Shown here: positions 1 through 9,265 of the stretch, one piece after another
How positions within the stretch are numbered: the first letter of the stretch is position 1
Layout of the letters: the number at the start of each line of letters is the position of its first letter
The notes under the pieces: generated by a model
What the model was told of the DNA's origin: nothing
The model's input: the letters and a program-made list of their open reading frames with translations, nothing else
The model's database searches: none
Program-made: the position numbers and the translations under genes
Source of the DNA: Bacterioplanes sp.
GTDB taxonomy: Bacteria > Pseudomonadota > Gammaproteobacteria > Pseudomonadales > Oceanobacteraceae
Assembly: GCA_014859445.1 (NCBI GenBank)
Contig: JACUUC010000016.1
Span: forward strand, 1-59,830
Length of the DNA: 59,830 nucleotides
Direction: 5' to 3'

Positions 1-7
1 TATCCTA

Positions 8-40
8 AACCCCTGATTGCTAACGCAGTCAGGGGTTTTC
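8..40 (+). terminator. Rho-independent terminator of a gene left of the window
   Basis: Nine-base arms AACCCCTGA (8-16) and TCAGGGGTT (29-37) enclose a 12-base loop and run into a T-rich tract. No gene of this window ends here, so it probably terminates an upstream plus-strand gene outside the window. Confidence 0.75.
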
Positions 41-91
41 TCGTTTTTAGGCGTTGAATTCACGACAGGCTATAACAATGTAGACCAGCCA

Positions 92-120
92 TAGGTCATC
101 GCTAATCATTACGTTATAAT
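92..120 (+). promoter_or_regulatory. Candidate sigma-70 promoter of the first gene
   Basis: A perfect -10 box TATAAT lies at 115-120, 27 bases before the chosen ATG. The -35 region (TAGGTC, 92-97) is weak, so the call rests on the -10 box and its position. Confidence 0.4.
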
Positions 121-146
121 AATTTTTTTGTTGTAGAGTGGCTGTC

Positions 147-875
147 ATGTCAGAGTTAGAAAACGCATCGCAAGAAGCACCTAAACCTGCGAAAAAACCC
201 AATCATGGTTTTTTCAGTAATCTGATTTTTAATATTGTTATTCCCACTCTGATTTTAACGAAGGCCAGTGGCGATGACATGCTTGGCCCTACGTTAGGTG
301 TGATTATCGCTCTTGCCTTTCCTATTGCGTATGGTGTGTGGGATCTTAAATCAGCGGGTAAGGTCAATGCATTCTCGATTTTGGGCGTCATCAGTGTGTT
401 GTTGACGGGTGGAATCAGTTTATTGCAGCTCGATCCTTCGTACATTGCCATCAAAGAGGCGGCGATTCCTGGCTTGATTGGTCTTGCTGTTTTGGTGACG
501 CGCAATACCAAGTACTCATTATTAAAACTATTGATCTTGAACGATGAGTTAATTGATGTGACTCGTTTACGTGAGAAGATCATGGAACGAGGCAGCGACA
601 TTGCGTTTGAAAACAGTCTGCGTATCGCTAATTTGATTGTTGCGGCGTCTTTTTTCTTATCGTCGTTTCTGAATTACGTGTTGGCAAAGTGGATTGTTAC
701 CAGTCCGGCTGGTACACCGGAATACAATGAGCAACTCGGTACGATGACCGCATTAAGTTATCCGGTGATTGTATTGCCGAGTATGATCGTCTTGTTAATT
801 GCTATTTGGTATGTGTTCAGCCGTGTTAAGAAATTAACCGGTGAAGGTTTAGAAGATTTTATGTACGCCCGTTGA
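147..875 (+). CDS. Six-helix inner-membrane protein, VC0807-like
   Basis: A 242-residue integral membrane protein. A polar N-terminus rich in Lys and Pro (about residues 1-20) is followed by about six hydrophobic segments separated by short loops, ending with a basic cytoplasmic-looking tail. The overall look resembles the VC0807 family, which is loosely related to intracellular septation protein A, but this is recognition from general appearance. A GTG at 138 is in frame, but the ATG at 147 gives a natural start. It stands alone between a terminator-like hairpin on each side. No substrate or role can be assigned. Confidence 0.6.
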   Translation: MSELENASQEAPKPAKKPNHGFFSNLIFNIVIPTLILTKASGDDMLGPTLGVIIALAFPIAYGVWDLKSAGKVNAFSILGVISVLLTGGISLLQLDPSYIAIKEAAIPGLIGLAVLVTRNTKYSLLKLLILNDELIDVTRLREKIMERGSDIAFENSLRIANLIVAASFFLSSFLNYVLAKWIVTSPAGTPEYNEQLGTMTALSYPVIVLPSMIVLLIAIWYVFSRVKKLTGEGLEDFMYAR

Positions 876-898
876 TACTGACCGTATCGTTCAGTGAA

Positions 899-921
899 GG
901 GCTCAAACGACGTTTGAGCCC
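899..921. terminator. Perfect hairpin between convergent genes
   Basis: Arms of 11 bases (GGGCTCAAACG at 899-909 and its complement at 911-921) flank a single central base. It sits between the 3' ends of the membrane-protein gene and dapD and could serve both strands, although neither side has a strong T tract. Confidence 0.55.
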
Positions 922-929
922 ACGTACGA

Positions 930-1958
930 TCAGTTGTTTGCGTGTAATTCGTTATTCAGTTCAATGGCGGTTTTGTTGGTGACACATTGCACCGCACCGC
1001 TGATGGAGTCACGGCGGAACAGCAAATCGGATTTTCCGGCCAAGTCACGACCTTTAACCACTTCAACGATGTTCTTTTGATCGTCCAGCACTTGAATTTT
1101 CGTCCCAGCGGTGATGTATAAGCCAGCTTCCACGGTGCAACGATCTCCTAAAGGGATGCCAATACCGGCATTGGCGCCCAGTAAACACTTTTCGCCAACG
1201 GATATGATGATGTTACCGCCGCCGGACAAGGTGCCCATGGTGGAGCAGCCGCCCCCTAAATCAGAGCCATCTCCAATCACTACGCCAGCCGAAATTCGCC
1301 CTTCGACCATAGAAACGCCCATGGTTCCTGCATTAAAGTTCACGAAACCTTCATGCATAATGGTCGTGCCTTCACCAATGTAGGCACCCAAACGAACACG
1401 TGCGGTGTGGGCAATACGAACGCCGCTAGGCACAACGTAATCGGTCATGCGAGGGAATTTATCCACACTGTTGACGCTCAGCAGTTCTCCGTTGAGACGG
1501 GCCTCCAATTGCGCTTGTGGCAACTCTTTTAAATCGATCGCGCCATGGTTGGTCCATGCCACATTGGGTAATAGTCCAAAAATACCGGCCAGATTAACAC
1601 CGTGTGGTTTAACAAGGCGATGCGATAGCAAATGCAACTTAAGATACACCTCGGGTGTTGATGTTGCTTGCGTGTCTTCGCCTAAAATCGTGACCACGAT
1701 GGGCTTTTTGCTTTCGGTACAGGCACGAGCCAACATGGCTTGAGCAGGGAAGTTACTTTCAACCGCATCGGCAAACGCGTTTAATTCGGCACCATCCACA
1801 TCCAGTGCTTCATTGCCACCTTCGTAGCCCAGTGTTTCTTTCGCTGCGTTAATGAGCTCCGTTGTGGGATGCAGAAGTGGGGCTTGGTAGTACACTTCTA
1901 GCCATTGGCCATCGTTGTTTTTGGTGCCTACGCCAATGGCAAATGAAAATACAGACAT
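930..1958 (-). CDS. dapD: 2,3,4,5-tetrahydropyridine-2,6-dicarboxylate N-succinyltransferase
   Basis: A 342-residue cytoplasmic acyltransferase of the succinylase branch of lysine and meso-diaminopimelate synthesis; it transfers succinyl from succinyl-CoA to tetrahydrodipicolinate. The N-terminal half matches the long DapD form known from Pseudomonas rather than the about 274-residue enteric form. The C-terminal half (about residues 180-290) is a left-handed beta-helix of hexapeptide repeats (for example IGEGTTI, VIGDGSDLGGG, LLGANAGIGIPLG). GAGG lies 7 bases before the ATG. The gene follows the ArsC-like gene with a 30-base gap, and the two are probably cotranscribed. Confidence 0.95.
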   Translation of the reverse strand: MSVFSFAIGVGTKNNDGQWLEVYYQAPLLHPTTELINAAKETLGYEGGNEALDVDGAELNAFADAVESNFPAQAMLARACTESKKPIVVTILGEDTQATSTPEVYLKLHLLSHRLVKPHGVNLAGIFGLLPNVAWTNHGAIDLKELPQAQLEARLNGELLSVNSVDKFPRMTDYVVPSGVRIAHTARVRLGAYIGEGTTIMHEGFVNFNAGTMGVSMVEGRISAGVVIGDGSDLGGGCSTMGTLSGGGNIIISVGEKCLLGANAGIGIPLGDRCTVEAGLYITAGTKIQVLDDQKNIVEVVKGRDLAGKSDLLFRRDSISGAVQCVTNKTAIELNNELHANN

Positions 1959-1988
1959 GGGATAACCTCATTGATATAAAAAAAGAAT

Positions 1989-2333
1989 TTATTTGAACAG
2001 TGACTGGTAATCAGCATCGGAGAAACCAAGGTGTTTTACGGTTCCTGTATCGAGTAATGGCCGTTTAATTAACGACAAATTGTTCAAAATCAGTGTTTTG
2101 GCATGCTCTTCAGTCAGTGATGTTTTCTCTTCATCAGCTAACTTGCGCCACGTGGTTCCGCGTTTGTTGATTAGAGCGTCATAGCCTAATTCGTCCAGCC
2201 AGAGATCGAGTGTGGTTTCATCCAGACCGGCTTTTTTGTAATCATGAAAGTGATATTCAATGCCAGCGTTGTTGAGCCACTGGCGAGCTTTCTTCATCGT
2301 ATCGCAGTTAGCGATGCCGTATAGCGTGATCAT
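1989..2333 (-). CDS. ArsC/Spx-family reductase, YffB-like
   Basis: A 114-residue thioredoxin-fold protein of the arsenate reductase/Spx family. The N-terminus shows the family pattern ITLYGIANCDTMKKA with a single N-terminal cysteine, and the middle has the family phrase NKRGTTWRKL. A longer reading frame extends upstream, but AGAAGG just before the ATG at 2333 and alignment with the family start support the shorter form. YffB-type genes often lie beside dapD or dapE in gammaproteobacteria, as here. The physiological substrate is unknown; a true arsenate reductase role is not implied. Confidence 0.85.
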   Translation of the reverse strand: MITLYGIANCDTMKKARQWLNNAGIEYHFHDYKKAGLDETTLDLWLDELGYDALINKRGTTWRKLADEEKTSLTEEHAKTLILNNLSLIKRPLLDTGTVKHLGFSDADYQSLFK

Positions 2334-2401
2334 GGGCCTTCTCACTCTGAATAATCGATGCCAATAAAGCCGCACAGAATAGCAGAAAGCCAATGACTTG
2401 T

Positions 2402-3595
2402 TTAGAACTGACCCGGGCCAAACAGCCAACGACTCATGAATGCGGCGGCAATGCCTAAGTAATTTCCGAGTACGTAGCCCAAAATCGCGGCCGCAAACCC
2501 CGGCAGGATTAATGACCGATTTTTTAATGCCGCCGCAATGACTGGGATAAAAGGCACTGACATGATGGCTGCTGCAGAGGCAATCAGAAATGTATCAAGG
2601 TCAATGTTAAACCAACGGCATAGCAGCGCATGGAGACACATGGCACCGATTAATGTGATGGCAATATAGGCAAATAACGCACCGTTCAGCGACAGTAAAA
2701 CACGCGCATCGGTCAATGTCCCCATAACGAAACAAAACACCAAGATGAAGTACATGCCAAGCGGGAAACTGTTTTGCAAGCGTCGAATGGGGTTCCAGCA
2801 GGATGCCAAAACGCCGAAACTGGTAATGGCAATGATGGTCACCATGGACGACATACTGCTTGGCACCCATGTCGCAAGGATTAGGGCGGTCGCTACAATC
2901 GTCAGTGAACACACTAATGCCGAAATGGTGTCGCGGGCTCGTGAGATTGCTAATAAGGGACGATAGCTGTTGGCGGTTTCATCAGCTAAGTGAGTGAAGG
3001 CGCTTGAATCGGTCTGATTGGATGTGGCTGTCGATTGGCGCTGGGGAACGATATAGCGAAATAGTGGCTTTGCTACCGTCATTACAAATAACAAATACAA
3101 TGCCGACAGTAAGATGTCATAAGTAATCATGGTGCTGAAAACATGATCATCGCCGTTAATCGCTGTTTTAATGGCCGCCATATTGGGCCCGCCGCCCGTG
3201 TAAGCGCCTACTGACATGCCAGTAATTTGCCACATGTTTGGCAGCAGGGGATGAAACCAAAGCGCAACGAATAGACTGATTGCGAACACACTCAGCATCG
3301 CCAAGATAACGGCTTTTAGTGCATCGCCAGCGACACGAATCGATGCGCTAATATTCATCGAGAATACCAACAACGGTAACGCCAATGCGATGGCTACCTC
3401 TGCGACTTGCTGTGGAATGGGGGTCAGTGCGTGTGTAGCCAGCCATGCGGGAATATTTAGGAAGGTTGTTAACACGATCCCTGTGATAAAACTCAGCACA
3501 ACCACCCCGATTTTATCGAGAGAGGTATACTGCTGACATAGGCGAATTAACAATGCTGGTATCAGTAGATAGAACGCTAAAATCAGTACAATCAT
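2402..3595 (-). CDS. DUF819-family integral membrane protein
   Basis: A 397-residue, very hydrophobic protein with about ten predicted membrane segments starting at residue 1. It resembles DUF819 (YjcL-like), a family in the same broad fold group as secondary transporters. The motif YTGGGPNMAAIK near residue 135 is typical of the family. A loop rich in Ser and Thr (about residues 190-215) separates two halves. Its ATG overlaps the stop of the PLP enzyme gene (ATGA), so the two are translationally coupled and likely share a substrate. I infer a transporter for the enzyme's amino acid substrate or product; there is no direct evidence. Confidence 0.8.
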   Translation of the reverse strand: MIVLILAFYLLIPALLIRLCQQYTSLDKIGVVVLSFITGIVLTTFLNIPAWLATHALTPIPQQVAEVAIALALPLLVFSMNISASIRVAGDALKAVILAMLSVFAISLFVALWFHPLLPNMWQITGMSVGAYTGGGPNMAAIKTAINGDDHVFSTMITYDILLSALYLLFVMTVAKPLFRYIVPQRQSTATSNQTDSSAFTHLADETANSYRPLLAISRARDTISALVCSLTIVATALILATWVPSSMSSMVTIIAITSFGVLASCWNPIRRLQNSFPLGMYFILVFCFVMGTLTDARVLLSLNGALFAYIAITLIGAMCLHALLCRWFNIDLDTFLIASAAAIMSVPFIPVIAAALKNRSLILPGFAAAILGYVLGNYLGIAAAFMSRWLFGPGQF

Positions 3596-4872
3596 GGTGC
3601 AATATCTCCGCTAAACGGGAGCGTGCAAGTGTCTGAACTGTGCCCTACTAGGTGACTGTTATCGGCAAAGACTGGCCAGTATTCACTGATTCGGCCATCT
3701 TCGTAGACGGCAATTTGCCCAAATTGCAAAAACACGGCTTCGCTTTGATGAGGACGGAAAAAGAGAAAATCATCCACGTCGATGGGATGGTCGTCTGCGA
3801 GTCGATAAAACTCTTGGTTGCTGGAATGACCAAGTAGAGGGTCTCGTGCCGCATCGGCAGGATAGCAAGGGCTCGCTAACCAGTTGCCGCCATAAATATA
3901 CGCCCCTTTTCTAGCCAGCATTCCCGTTGCGCGCAGCAGTGCAGACAGTGCAGGGGCACAAGGCAGTTCTGGTTTAGCAACGGTTTTTAAGACGGGAGCG
4001 GCAATAAACGCAGCAGCTTGATGATTATCCAGTGTGTCCACATCAAAATCGCTGGGCTTGACCAGAGCCGAAGCCGTTGCCAGCTCATTGGCCACGTCAT
4101 TATGGTGATATTGTGTGTACGTCGTACTGCCGCCGGTATTTAAGCACAGCCCTGTGAGTGCATCGTCTCCCAGTTGTTGCTGAATGATGTCTAAAAATTG
4201 TTGATAGCGTGTACGCGCTTGTTGCAGTGCTTGCTGTCGGCTACTGATCCAGCGTGGCAGTTTACTGATGTGAGCTTCATACCCCATCAGACCCGAAAGT
4301 TCGAGGAACGGAGAGCGTTCAATGTACTGTAGCGCATGCGTAAAATCGTCGTCGGGTTGAAAGCCACCACGATGCAAGCCAATGTCAATTTCCAGGTTGA
4401 TTCGTAACGTCATGTTGTGAGCTTGCGCCAGTGCATGATATTGATGAAGGCGTTGTGGTGTATCAATTAACCATTGCAGCTGCAATGAGGGATCAAAACA
4501 CATGCTACTGGTTTGGCGTTGATGCCACTGGTAGAAGTGTTTGGCGGCGGCCACGGGCATGGGTTTGCCTAATAAGATATCGGCGGATGGGATGTGTTCA
4601 ACCACGTGCATCAAAAAGGGTAGGTGGAAACTCATTAACCGAATGGTACCGGTACGCCGCATGATGTGTTGAATTAAGGGAATCGACGGCAGCGACTTCG
4701 CAACTAAGCGATAATCAAAACCGCGGTTCATGACATCAATCAAATGATCGATGTTACGATCCAAGCGATGTTTATCGATCACCAAGGTGGGTTGACTGAT
4801 GCCAGCCATCTGCAAAGCTTGAGTGAGTTCTTGAAAATAGAGATCGCTCATGGCGTATTCCGAAATCTGCAT
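3592..4872 (-). CDS. Fold-type III PLP enzyme, D-threonine aldolase / DSD1-like
   Basis: A 426-residue protein with an alanine-racemase-type N-terminal barrel. Lys59 in the motif LVAKS is the likely PLP-binding lysine, after the strand TLVIDKHRLDRNI. The family includes D-threonine aldolases, D-serine dehydratases and poorly defined amino acid deaminase/aldolases. In D-serine dehydratases and D-threonine aldolases a His-x-Cys or His-x-Asp pair near the C-terminus binds metal; here the corresponding stretch reads RPHQSEAVF, so the canonical pair is not evident. An alternative start is Met8 (4851). It is the first gene of the unit with the DUF819 gene. The substrate is unknown; a D- or beta-hydroxy amino acid is likely. 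Confidence 0.75.
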   Translation of the reverse strand: MQISEYAMSDLYFQELTQALQMAGISQPTLVIDKHRLDRNIDHLIDVMNRGFDYRLVAKSLPSIPLIQHIMRRTGTIRLMSFHLPFLMHVVEHIPSADILLGKPMPVAAAKHFYQWHQRQTSSMCFDPSLQLQWLIDTPQRLHQYHALAQAHNMTLRINLEIDIGLHRGGFQPDDDFTHALQYIERSPFLELSGLMGYEAHISKLPRWISSRQQALQQARTRYQQFLDIIQQQLGDDALTGLCLNTGGSTTYTQYHHNDVANELATASALVKPSDFDVDTLDNHQAAAFIAAPVLKTVAKPELPCAPALSALLRATGMLARKGAYIYGGNWLASPCYPADAARDPLLGHSSNQEFYRLADDHPIDVDDFLFFRPHQSEAVFLQFGQIAVYEDGRISEYWPVFADNSHLVGHSSDTCTLPFSGDIAP

Positions 4873-5030
4873 AAGGTTCTTTTTATTATAATAAGTACAT
4901 TTGTACCATTTTTATCATATTGATAGAAAACCTGCTAGTGATTTCCATCGCCATGAAATGACGCTCATGAGCGTATTGTTCTCAACGTGTCGTCTTGCGA
5001 CAATATCACTACGTATTGGGAGTAATGGTT

Positions 5031-5285
5031 ATGACGATCGAAATTCAGCATCAGTTGGATGCGCAGGGCTTGTATTGTCCTGAACCGGTAATGATGCTTC
5101 ACGGTATCATAGGGAGTGCTGCGGTGGGAGATGTGATTGAGGTCTTGGCAACGGACCCATCCACCGAGCGCGATATTGCCAAATTTTGTTTGTTTCTATC
5201 TCATGAGTTATTGCTCACAGAGGCACAATCGGGTGTGTATCGATTTCTGATTCGTAAGCAAGAAGAGGGGGTAGGGACATCGTAA
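5031..5285 (+). CDS. tusA: Sulfur carrier protein TusA
   Basis: An 84-residue cytoplasmic protein that accepts persulfide sulfur from the cysteine desulfurase IscS and passes it on, classically to TusBCD for tRNA 2-thiouridine synthesis. The signature LDAQGLYCPEP carries the active Cys16, and the C-terminal half has the family pattern FCLFLSHEL and YRFLIRK. GGGAG at 5018-5022 lies 8 bases before the ATG at 5031, better spaced than the in-frame ATG at 5025. It is transcribed away from the PLP enzyme gene and towards the DUF349 gene. Confidence 0.95.
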   Translation: MTIEIQHQLDAQGLYCPEPVMMLHGIIGSAAVGDVIEVLATDPSTERDIAKFCLFLSHELLLTEAQSGVYRFLIRKQEEGVGTS

Positions 5286-5292
5286 GTCAGAC

Positions 5293-5326
5293 ATTGGCGG
5301 CGTCATTGCATGACATCGCCGCCAAT
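5293..5326. terminator. Hairpin between tusA and the DUF349 gene
   Basis: Perfect 10-base arms ATTGGCGGCG (5293-5302) and CGCCGCCAAT (5317-5326), with a further inner TCAT/ATGA pairing. It occupies the gap between two convergent genes and probably terminates both, without a marked T tract. Confidence 0.6.
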
Positions 5327-5340
5327 ACCCGCTTTGAGCA

Positions 5341-8052
5341 TTACAATGTGCGTTGCAATGCCTGCATGAAACGTTGATAGAATTGATCGCTTGCGGCAAT
5401 GGTTAACCAAGTGAGAATCAAATCATAACGCTCACTGTCCGTCGTCCGTTGATTACCTAGTTGCTCTGCCAAGCGTTGCACTTGCAACGTCATGCGCAAT
5501 GGCATGTCCTCGTCAGGGCTGTCGAGGTTCGCCAATATTTCCATTTGCACACACAATGCACGTGCTTTATCGTCATTCTGATCGCTTGCTGCTCGATTCT
5601 GCCAAGCGCTTTCGAACGCGGTCACATCATAACCAGATGGCAATTCTGTAGCTGCTCCCCATAACGCGTGATCTTGATGTTGCAACGCCTGTAAGCGATC
5701 GAAAAGCCCTTGCCAGCGACGTTGTGCTTGTTCGCGTTGCTGTGCAGTGTGTGCTTGCTGGATATCACGCTGCCATTCGTCAAGATACCCTTGAACTTGC
5801 TGCTGAATGGCTCGTGGTAGGCGTACCGATGACAGCTCGTTACGCAGCGCTTGCAGATGCTGCTCTGCGATGTTGATTTGACCCTGTTCGAGTGCCGTTT
5901 GCAGTTCATTTTGCGCGGCTTCTAAGCGCGTTTGAACGCGTTCAATATCCTGTTCAATATCGTCTTTTCGCGCCTGACGCTGAGCATCGAGGCGGGCAAA
6001 AATTGCATCGCACGCCTGACGGAATTGACGCCATAACTTCTGATCGACATGCCGAGGAATAGGGCCAACCGCTTTCCAAGCCTGTTGCAGAGACTTAACT
6101 TGGTTTGCCGCTTGTGCTAAGTCGTCTTGCGCTAGCAGGGCCGAAACCTGTTCGATCAGTTGTTGTTTGGTGAGTACGTTGCGGTCGTATTCTTCTTTGA
6201 TGTGGGCATAAATACGATCACAAACGGCATTGAACTCCGCTTGTGTGGTTTGGTGCGCTTGCCGATCAACGGGTGAATATTGGCGGAACGTGGCGCGAGC
6301 CGCCTCCAGGGTTTTTTGTACTGCGCCCCAGTCGGCTTTACTCCAATCTAACTGTTGTTCGTATTCATTCAATTGGGCTGTGAGCGCTTGGCGCGCCGCC
6401 ACCCATTGTTGACGCAAGGAATTACGTTCGGCAAAGAAGGTGCGACACGGTTCAAATGCAGCATCGGCGGCCTGTTTAAAACGCTGCCATGTTGCTTGAT
6501 CGGCTTTCGCGCCCAGCTGTTTCCATTCTTCTTGCAGAGCCTGCACTTTGGCGGCGATTAACTCCGGGTCGAGGTCAGCACCCACTAATGCTTCCATGGC
6601 CTCGCACAGCGCTTCTTGTTTGGGTGAGGTAACAAACCCCTGCCAGTCGCGCAATTCGTACAGGCGTGCGCTGAGTAGCTTGACGCGTGCCGTTATCGTG
6701 CTTGCAAGTGACGTAGGCAGTGCTTGTAATGCCTGAGTGGCTTGCTGGTGGTGTTTCTCAGCCAGCTTAATCTGTCCCTGATCAAGCGCACGTTCGAGCT
6801 CGCGTAGACATTGCTCAAGTTGCTGTATGTGTTGTTGCTGTTCATTAGCGAGCTGCTGACGTTGTGTAAAAACACGGTCAGCATGACGCTGTATGTCGCG
6901 TAACCACGTCGGTTGAGCGTCTGTTGTAGGCCAAGCGAGCAAACTGAGCCATTGCTGAGCGGCGGCTTGTTGTTGGCGTAACGGCTCAACATCATTGGCA
7001 GGTTCCGTCTGCAGCCACGTGTTGATTTCGTGTTGCTGCTGCTGGTAGAGGGCGATCACGGTGAGCATGCGCTGTAATGTTTGATGGCCTTGCTCGAACA
7101 ATTGAGCATCACGGCGTGTGGCTGGGTGCAAATCGTTCGCTTGTTGCCAAGCATCACGTACACTCTGCAAGGCGTCTGCGGCATTTGCGTCGATGAAGGA
7201 TTCCGGCTCAGACAACCAAGCGTGCAATTGTGCAAGGCACTGTTGCTGCTGAGTGAGTGCTGTTACTTCGCGCTGCTGTTGTTCCTCTCGGGCACGCTCG
7301 ATGGCGGCATGTTCGGCTAAAATGGCTTGTGCTGCGGCTAGCTGCTGCTCAATTTCTGCGCGTTGTGATGTCGTCGCGAGCGGCTCAAATGAGTGCCAGT
7401 CTTGTTGCAGTAGTTGCAGTCGACCATAAAACTCTGGGTTGTAACCGACTTTATTGAGGTAATTCAGCTGCGTGAGAAATTGCTCAAAACGCTGTTGTTG
7501 TTCGGTGAGTGCGGCTTGAGCCTCTTTTAACTCCGATAAACGTGTCTTGCACAAGCGATATAATGCTTTGTCTTTGCTTTGTGCATGCTGCAACAACTGC
7601 TGCAATAACTCCGATGCTTGAATGCCTTCTGCCGCTGCCAGTCGAACTTTGGCTACGGGGTTATTCATGGCAATGTCTAGCCGGGTTTGTTCGTTACGAA
7701 TTTCGCCAATGGCCGCCAGTCGAGTGGCGTGATCGTCGGTTAAAACAGCAATTTGCACCAAATGTTGATCGTTGTTGATCTGTTGTAAATTGCCGTCATT
7801 CGGTAAAAGACGCTGAAGCAAAATACGTCGGGCCTGTTCTCTCACATCCTGATGGCTATGCTGCAGTAACGTTTCTAATGCATCGGCCGCTTGTAGCTGT
7901 TGAACGGCTTGTTGACGTAGTTCCGTCAACATTTCGCGATCAATAAAGGAAAGTAGCTGTTCAGTGTGCGTTAGGCCAGACAAAGCCTGACGACGAATAT
8001 CTGGGTTTTCGTGTTGCCATTTTGGTTTAAAAAATCGTGCTAATAACGCCAT
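5341..8052 (-). CDS. DUF349 domain-containing coiled-coil protein
   Basis: A 903-residue cytoplasmic protein, very rich in Gln, Ala, Leu and Glu. The N-terminal part (about 10-160) looks like HEAT-type helical repeats, with phrases such as NPDIRRQAL and HQDVREQARRIL. The rest is long helical, coiled-coil-like sequence with at least two DUF349 units, about residues 475-555 (EEWKQLGAKAD...W.RF) and 625-700 (QAWKAVGPIPR...LWRQFR), plus a weaker unit between them. The reading frame extends 20 codons further, but MALLARFFKPKW at 8052 looks like the family start. The function of DUF349 proteins is not established. Confidence 0.85.
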   Translation of the reverse strand: MALLARFFKPKWQHENPDIRRQALSGLTHTEQLLSFIDREMLTELRQQAVQQLQAADALETLLQHSHQDVREQARRILLQRLLPNDGNLQQINNDQHLVQIAVLTDDHATRLAAIGEIRNEQTRLDIAMNNPVAKVRLAAAEGIQASELLQQLLQHAQSKDKALYRLCKTRLSELKEAQAALTEQQQRFEQFLTQLNYLNKVGYNPEFYGRLQLLQQDWHSFEPLATTSQRAEIEQQLAAAQAILAEHAAIERAREEQQQREVTALTQQQQCLAQLHAWLSEPESFIDANAADALQSVRDAWQQANDLHPATRRDAQLFEQGHQTLQRMLTVIALYQQQQHEINTWLQTEPANDVEPLRQQQAAAQQWLSLLAWPTTDAQPTWLRDIQRHADRVFTQRQQLANEQQQHIQQLEQCLRELERALDQGQIKLAEKHHQQATQALQALPTSLASTITARVKLLSARLYELRDWQGFVTSPKQEALCEAMEALVGADLDPELIAAKVQALQEEWKQLGAKADQATWQRFKQAADAAFEPCRTFFAERNSLRQQWVAARQALTAQLNEYEQQLDWSKADWGAVQKTLEAARATFRQYSPVDRQAHQTTQAEFNAVCDRIYAHIKEEYDRNVLTKQQLIEQVSALLAQDDLAQAANQVKSLQQAWKAVGPIPRHVDQKLWRQFRQACDAIFARLDAQRQARKDDIEQDIERVQTRLEAAQNELQTALEQGQINIAEQHLQALRNELSSVRLPRAIQQQVQGYLDEWQRDIQQAHTAQQREQAQRRWQGLFDRLQALQHQDHALWGAATELPSGYDVTAFESAWQNRAASDQNDDKARALCVQMEILANLDSPDEDMPLRMTLQVQRLAEQLGNQRTTDSERYDLILTWLTIAASDQFYQRFMQALQRTL

Positions 8053-8282
8053 GACCCATCCCATAAACAGAAAGCCGCGCAGAACATTGCGGCGGCAGAA
8101 AGAAGTGCGCACCTATTCTACAGCGCGATGCGTAAAGGTCTACTGTCGAACGTGCCGTAATGGGATTTAGGTCGATGGAAAATGTACTCGCAATCTTGGC
8201 GGGTGGCTGGTGTTGGCCGCCAAATATGTTACAGTTTGTAGCTGCCTCTCCGGCTCACAATAACAACATTCCGGGAACTCGC

Positions 8283-9245
8283 ATGAAACTCACCACACTC
8301 ATCATTATTGCCTGTTTATTGCAATTAACGGGCTGTGCTTCGCTAGGCATTGGCAATCGTCCGATGGCTGAATTGACCGAAAAATACACCGATCATCACT
8401 CTAAGTTCATCGCGGTTGATGATTTGATTGTTCATTATCGCGATCAAGGTGATGGCCCTGTTTTGCTATTGCTGCACGGTGTGGCCTCGTCGTTACACAC
8501 CTGGGATGCATGGGCTGAACGATTGCAGGATCGTTATCGCGTGATTCGTTTAGACTTGCCGGCGCATGGTTTGACCGGGCCTGATCCAAAGCGCAAACGT
8601 TATGATATCGACTACATGGTATCGGTATTGGATACTTTTGTGCGTGAATTGCAGCTGCCGCCTTTTGTATTAGCGGGTAATTCGTTAGGTGGTTACATCA
8701 GTTGGAATTACGCGTTACATCACCCGCAAAATGTTGAAAAATTAATTTTGATTGATGCCGCAGGGTATCCCCAAAAAATGCCATTCATTATGAGCATGGC
8801 TGCGTGGCCTGTGATGGGAGAAATGAGCACATTGATGATGCCACGCTTTATCGTTGGTAGTAACATTCGAGCCGCGTATGGTGATTCGAGCAAAGTCGAT
8901 AAGGCATTGGTGCGTCGTTATCATGATTTGACGTTGCGTGAAGGCAATCGTCGCGGTTTGATGAACGTGTTTCGCACCATGAAAGAACAAAGTCGTATCG
9001 CCACTCTAGGGGATCGCGTGCAAGAGGTAAACACCCCCACACTGTTGATGTGGGGTGAAGAAGATACGTGGGTGCCGTTAACGATTCTAGAGCGTTTCCG
9101 TCAGGATTTGCCCAATGTGCAAGTCATCACCTACGAAGGAGTGGGTCATATGCCAATGGAAGAAATACCAAACCAAACGGCGCGTGATGCACATGCATTC
9201 ATTGAAGGCTCTTATACACCAGCGGCGATGTCACAGGTGGAATGA
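8283..9245 (+). CDS. Lipoprotein alpha/beta hydrolase
   Basis: A 320-residue secreted hydrolase. The N-terminus is a lipoprotein signal with lipobox LTGC (Cys about residue 18), so it should be anchored in the envelope. The alpha/beta-hydrolase landmarks are in order: oxyanion stretch LLHGVASS, nucleophile elbow GNSLGG, acid residue in WGEEDTWVP, and catalytic His in GVGHMPMEE. The frame runs further upstream to 8160, but only the ATG at 8283 gives a signal peptide. The substrate is unknown (ester, lactone or epoxide). It is divergent from the DUF349 gene and 20 bases ahead of sbcB. Confidence 0.88.
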   Translation: MKLTTLIIIACLLQLTGCASLGIGNRPMAELTEKYTDHHSKFIAVDDLIVHYRDQGDGPVLLLLHGVASSLHTWDAWAERLQDRYRVIRLDLPAHGLTGPDPKRKRYDIDYMVSVLDTFVRELQLPPFVLAGNSLGGYISWNYALHHPQNVEKLILIDAAGYPQKMPFIMSMAAWPVMGEMSTLMMPRFIVGSNIRAAYGDSSKVDKALVRRYHDLTLREGNRRGLMNVFRTMKEQSRIATLGDRVQEVNTPTLLMWGEEDTWVPLTILERFRQDLPNVQVITYEGVGHMPMEEIPNQTARDAHAFIEGSYTPAAMSQVE

Positions 9246-9265
9246 GGGCCTATTTAGATTAGGTA

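Noticed and set aside
1111-1743. Open frames on the plus strand opposite dapD
   Set aside because: They lie wholly inside a clear enzyme gene, have no ribosome site and no recognisable protein character; they are shadows.
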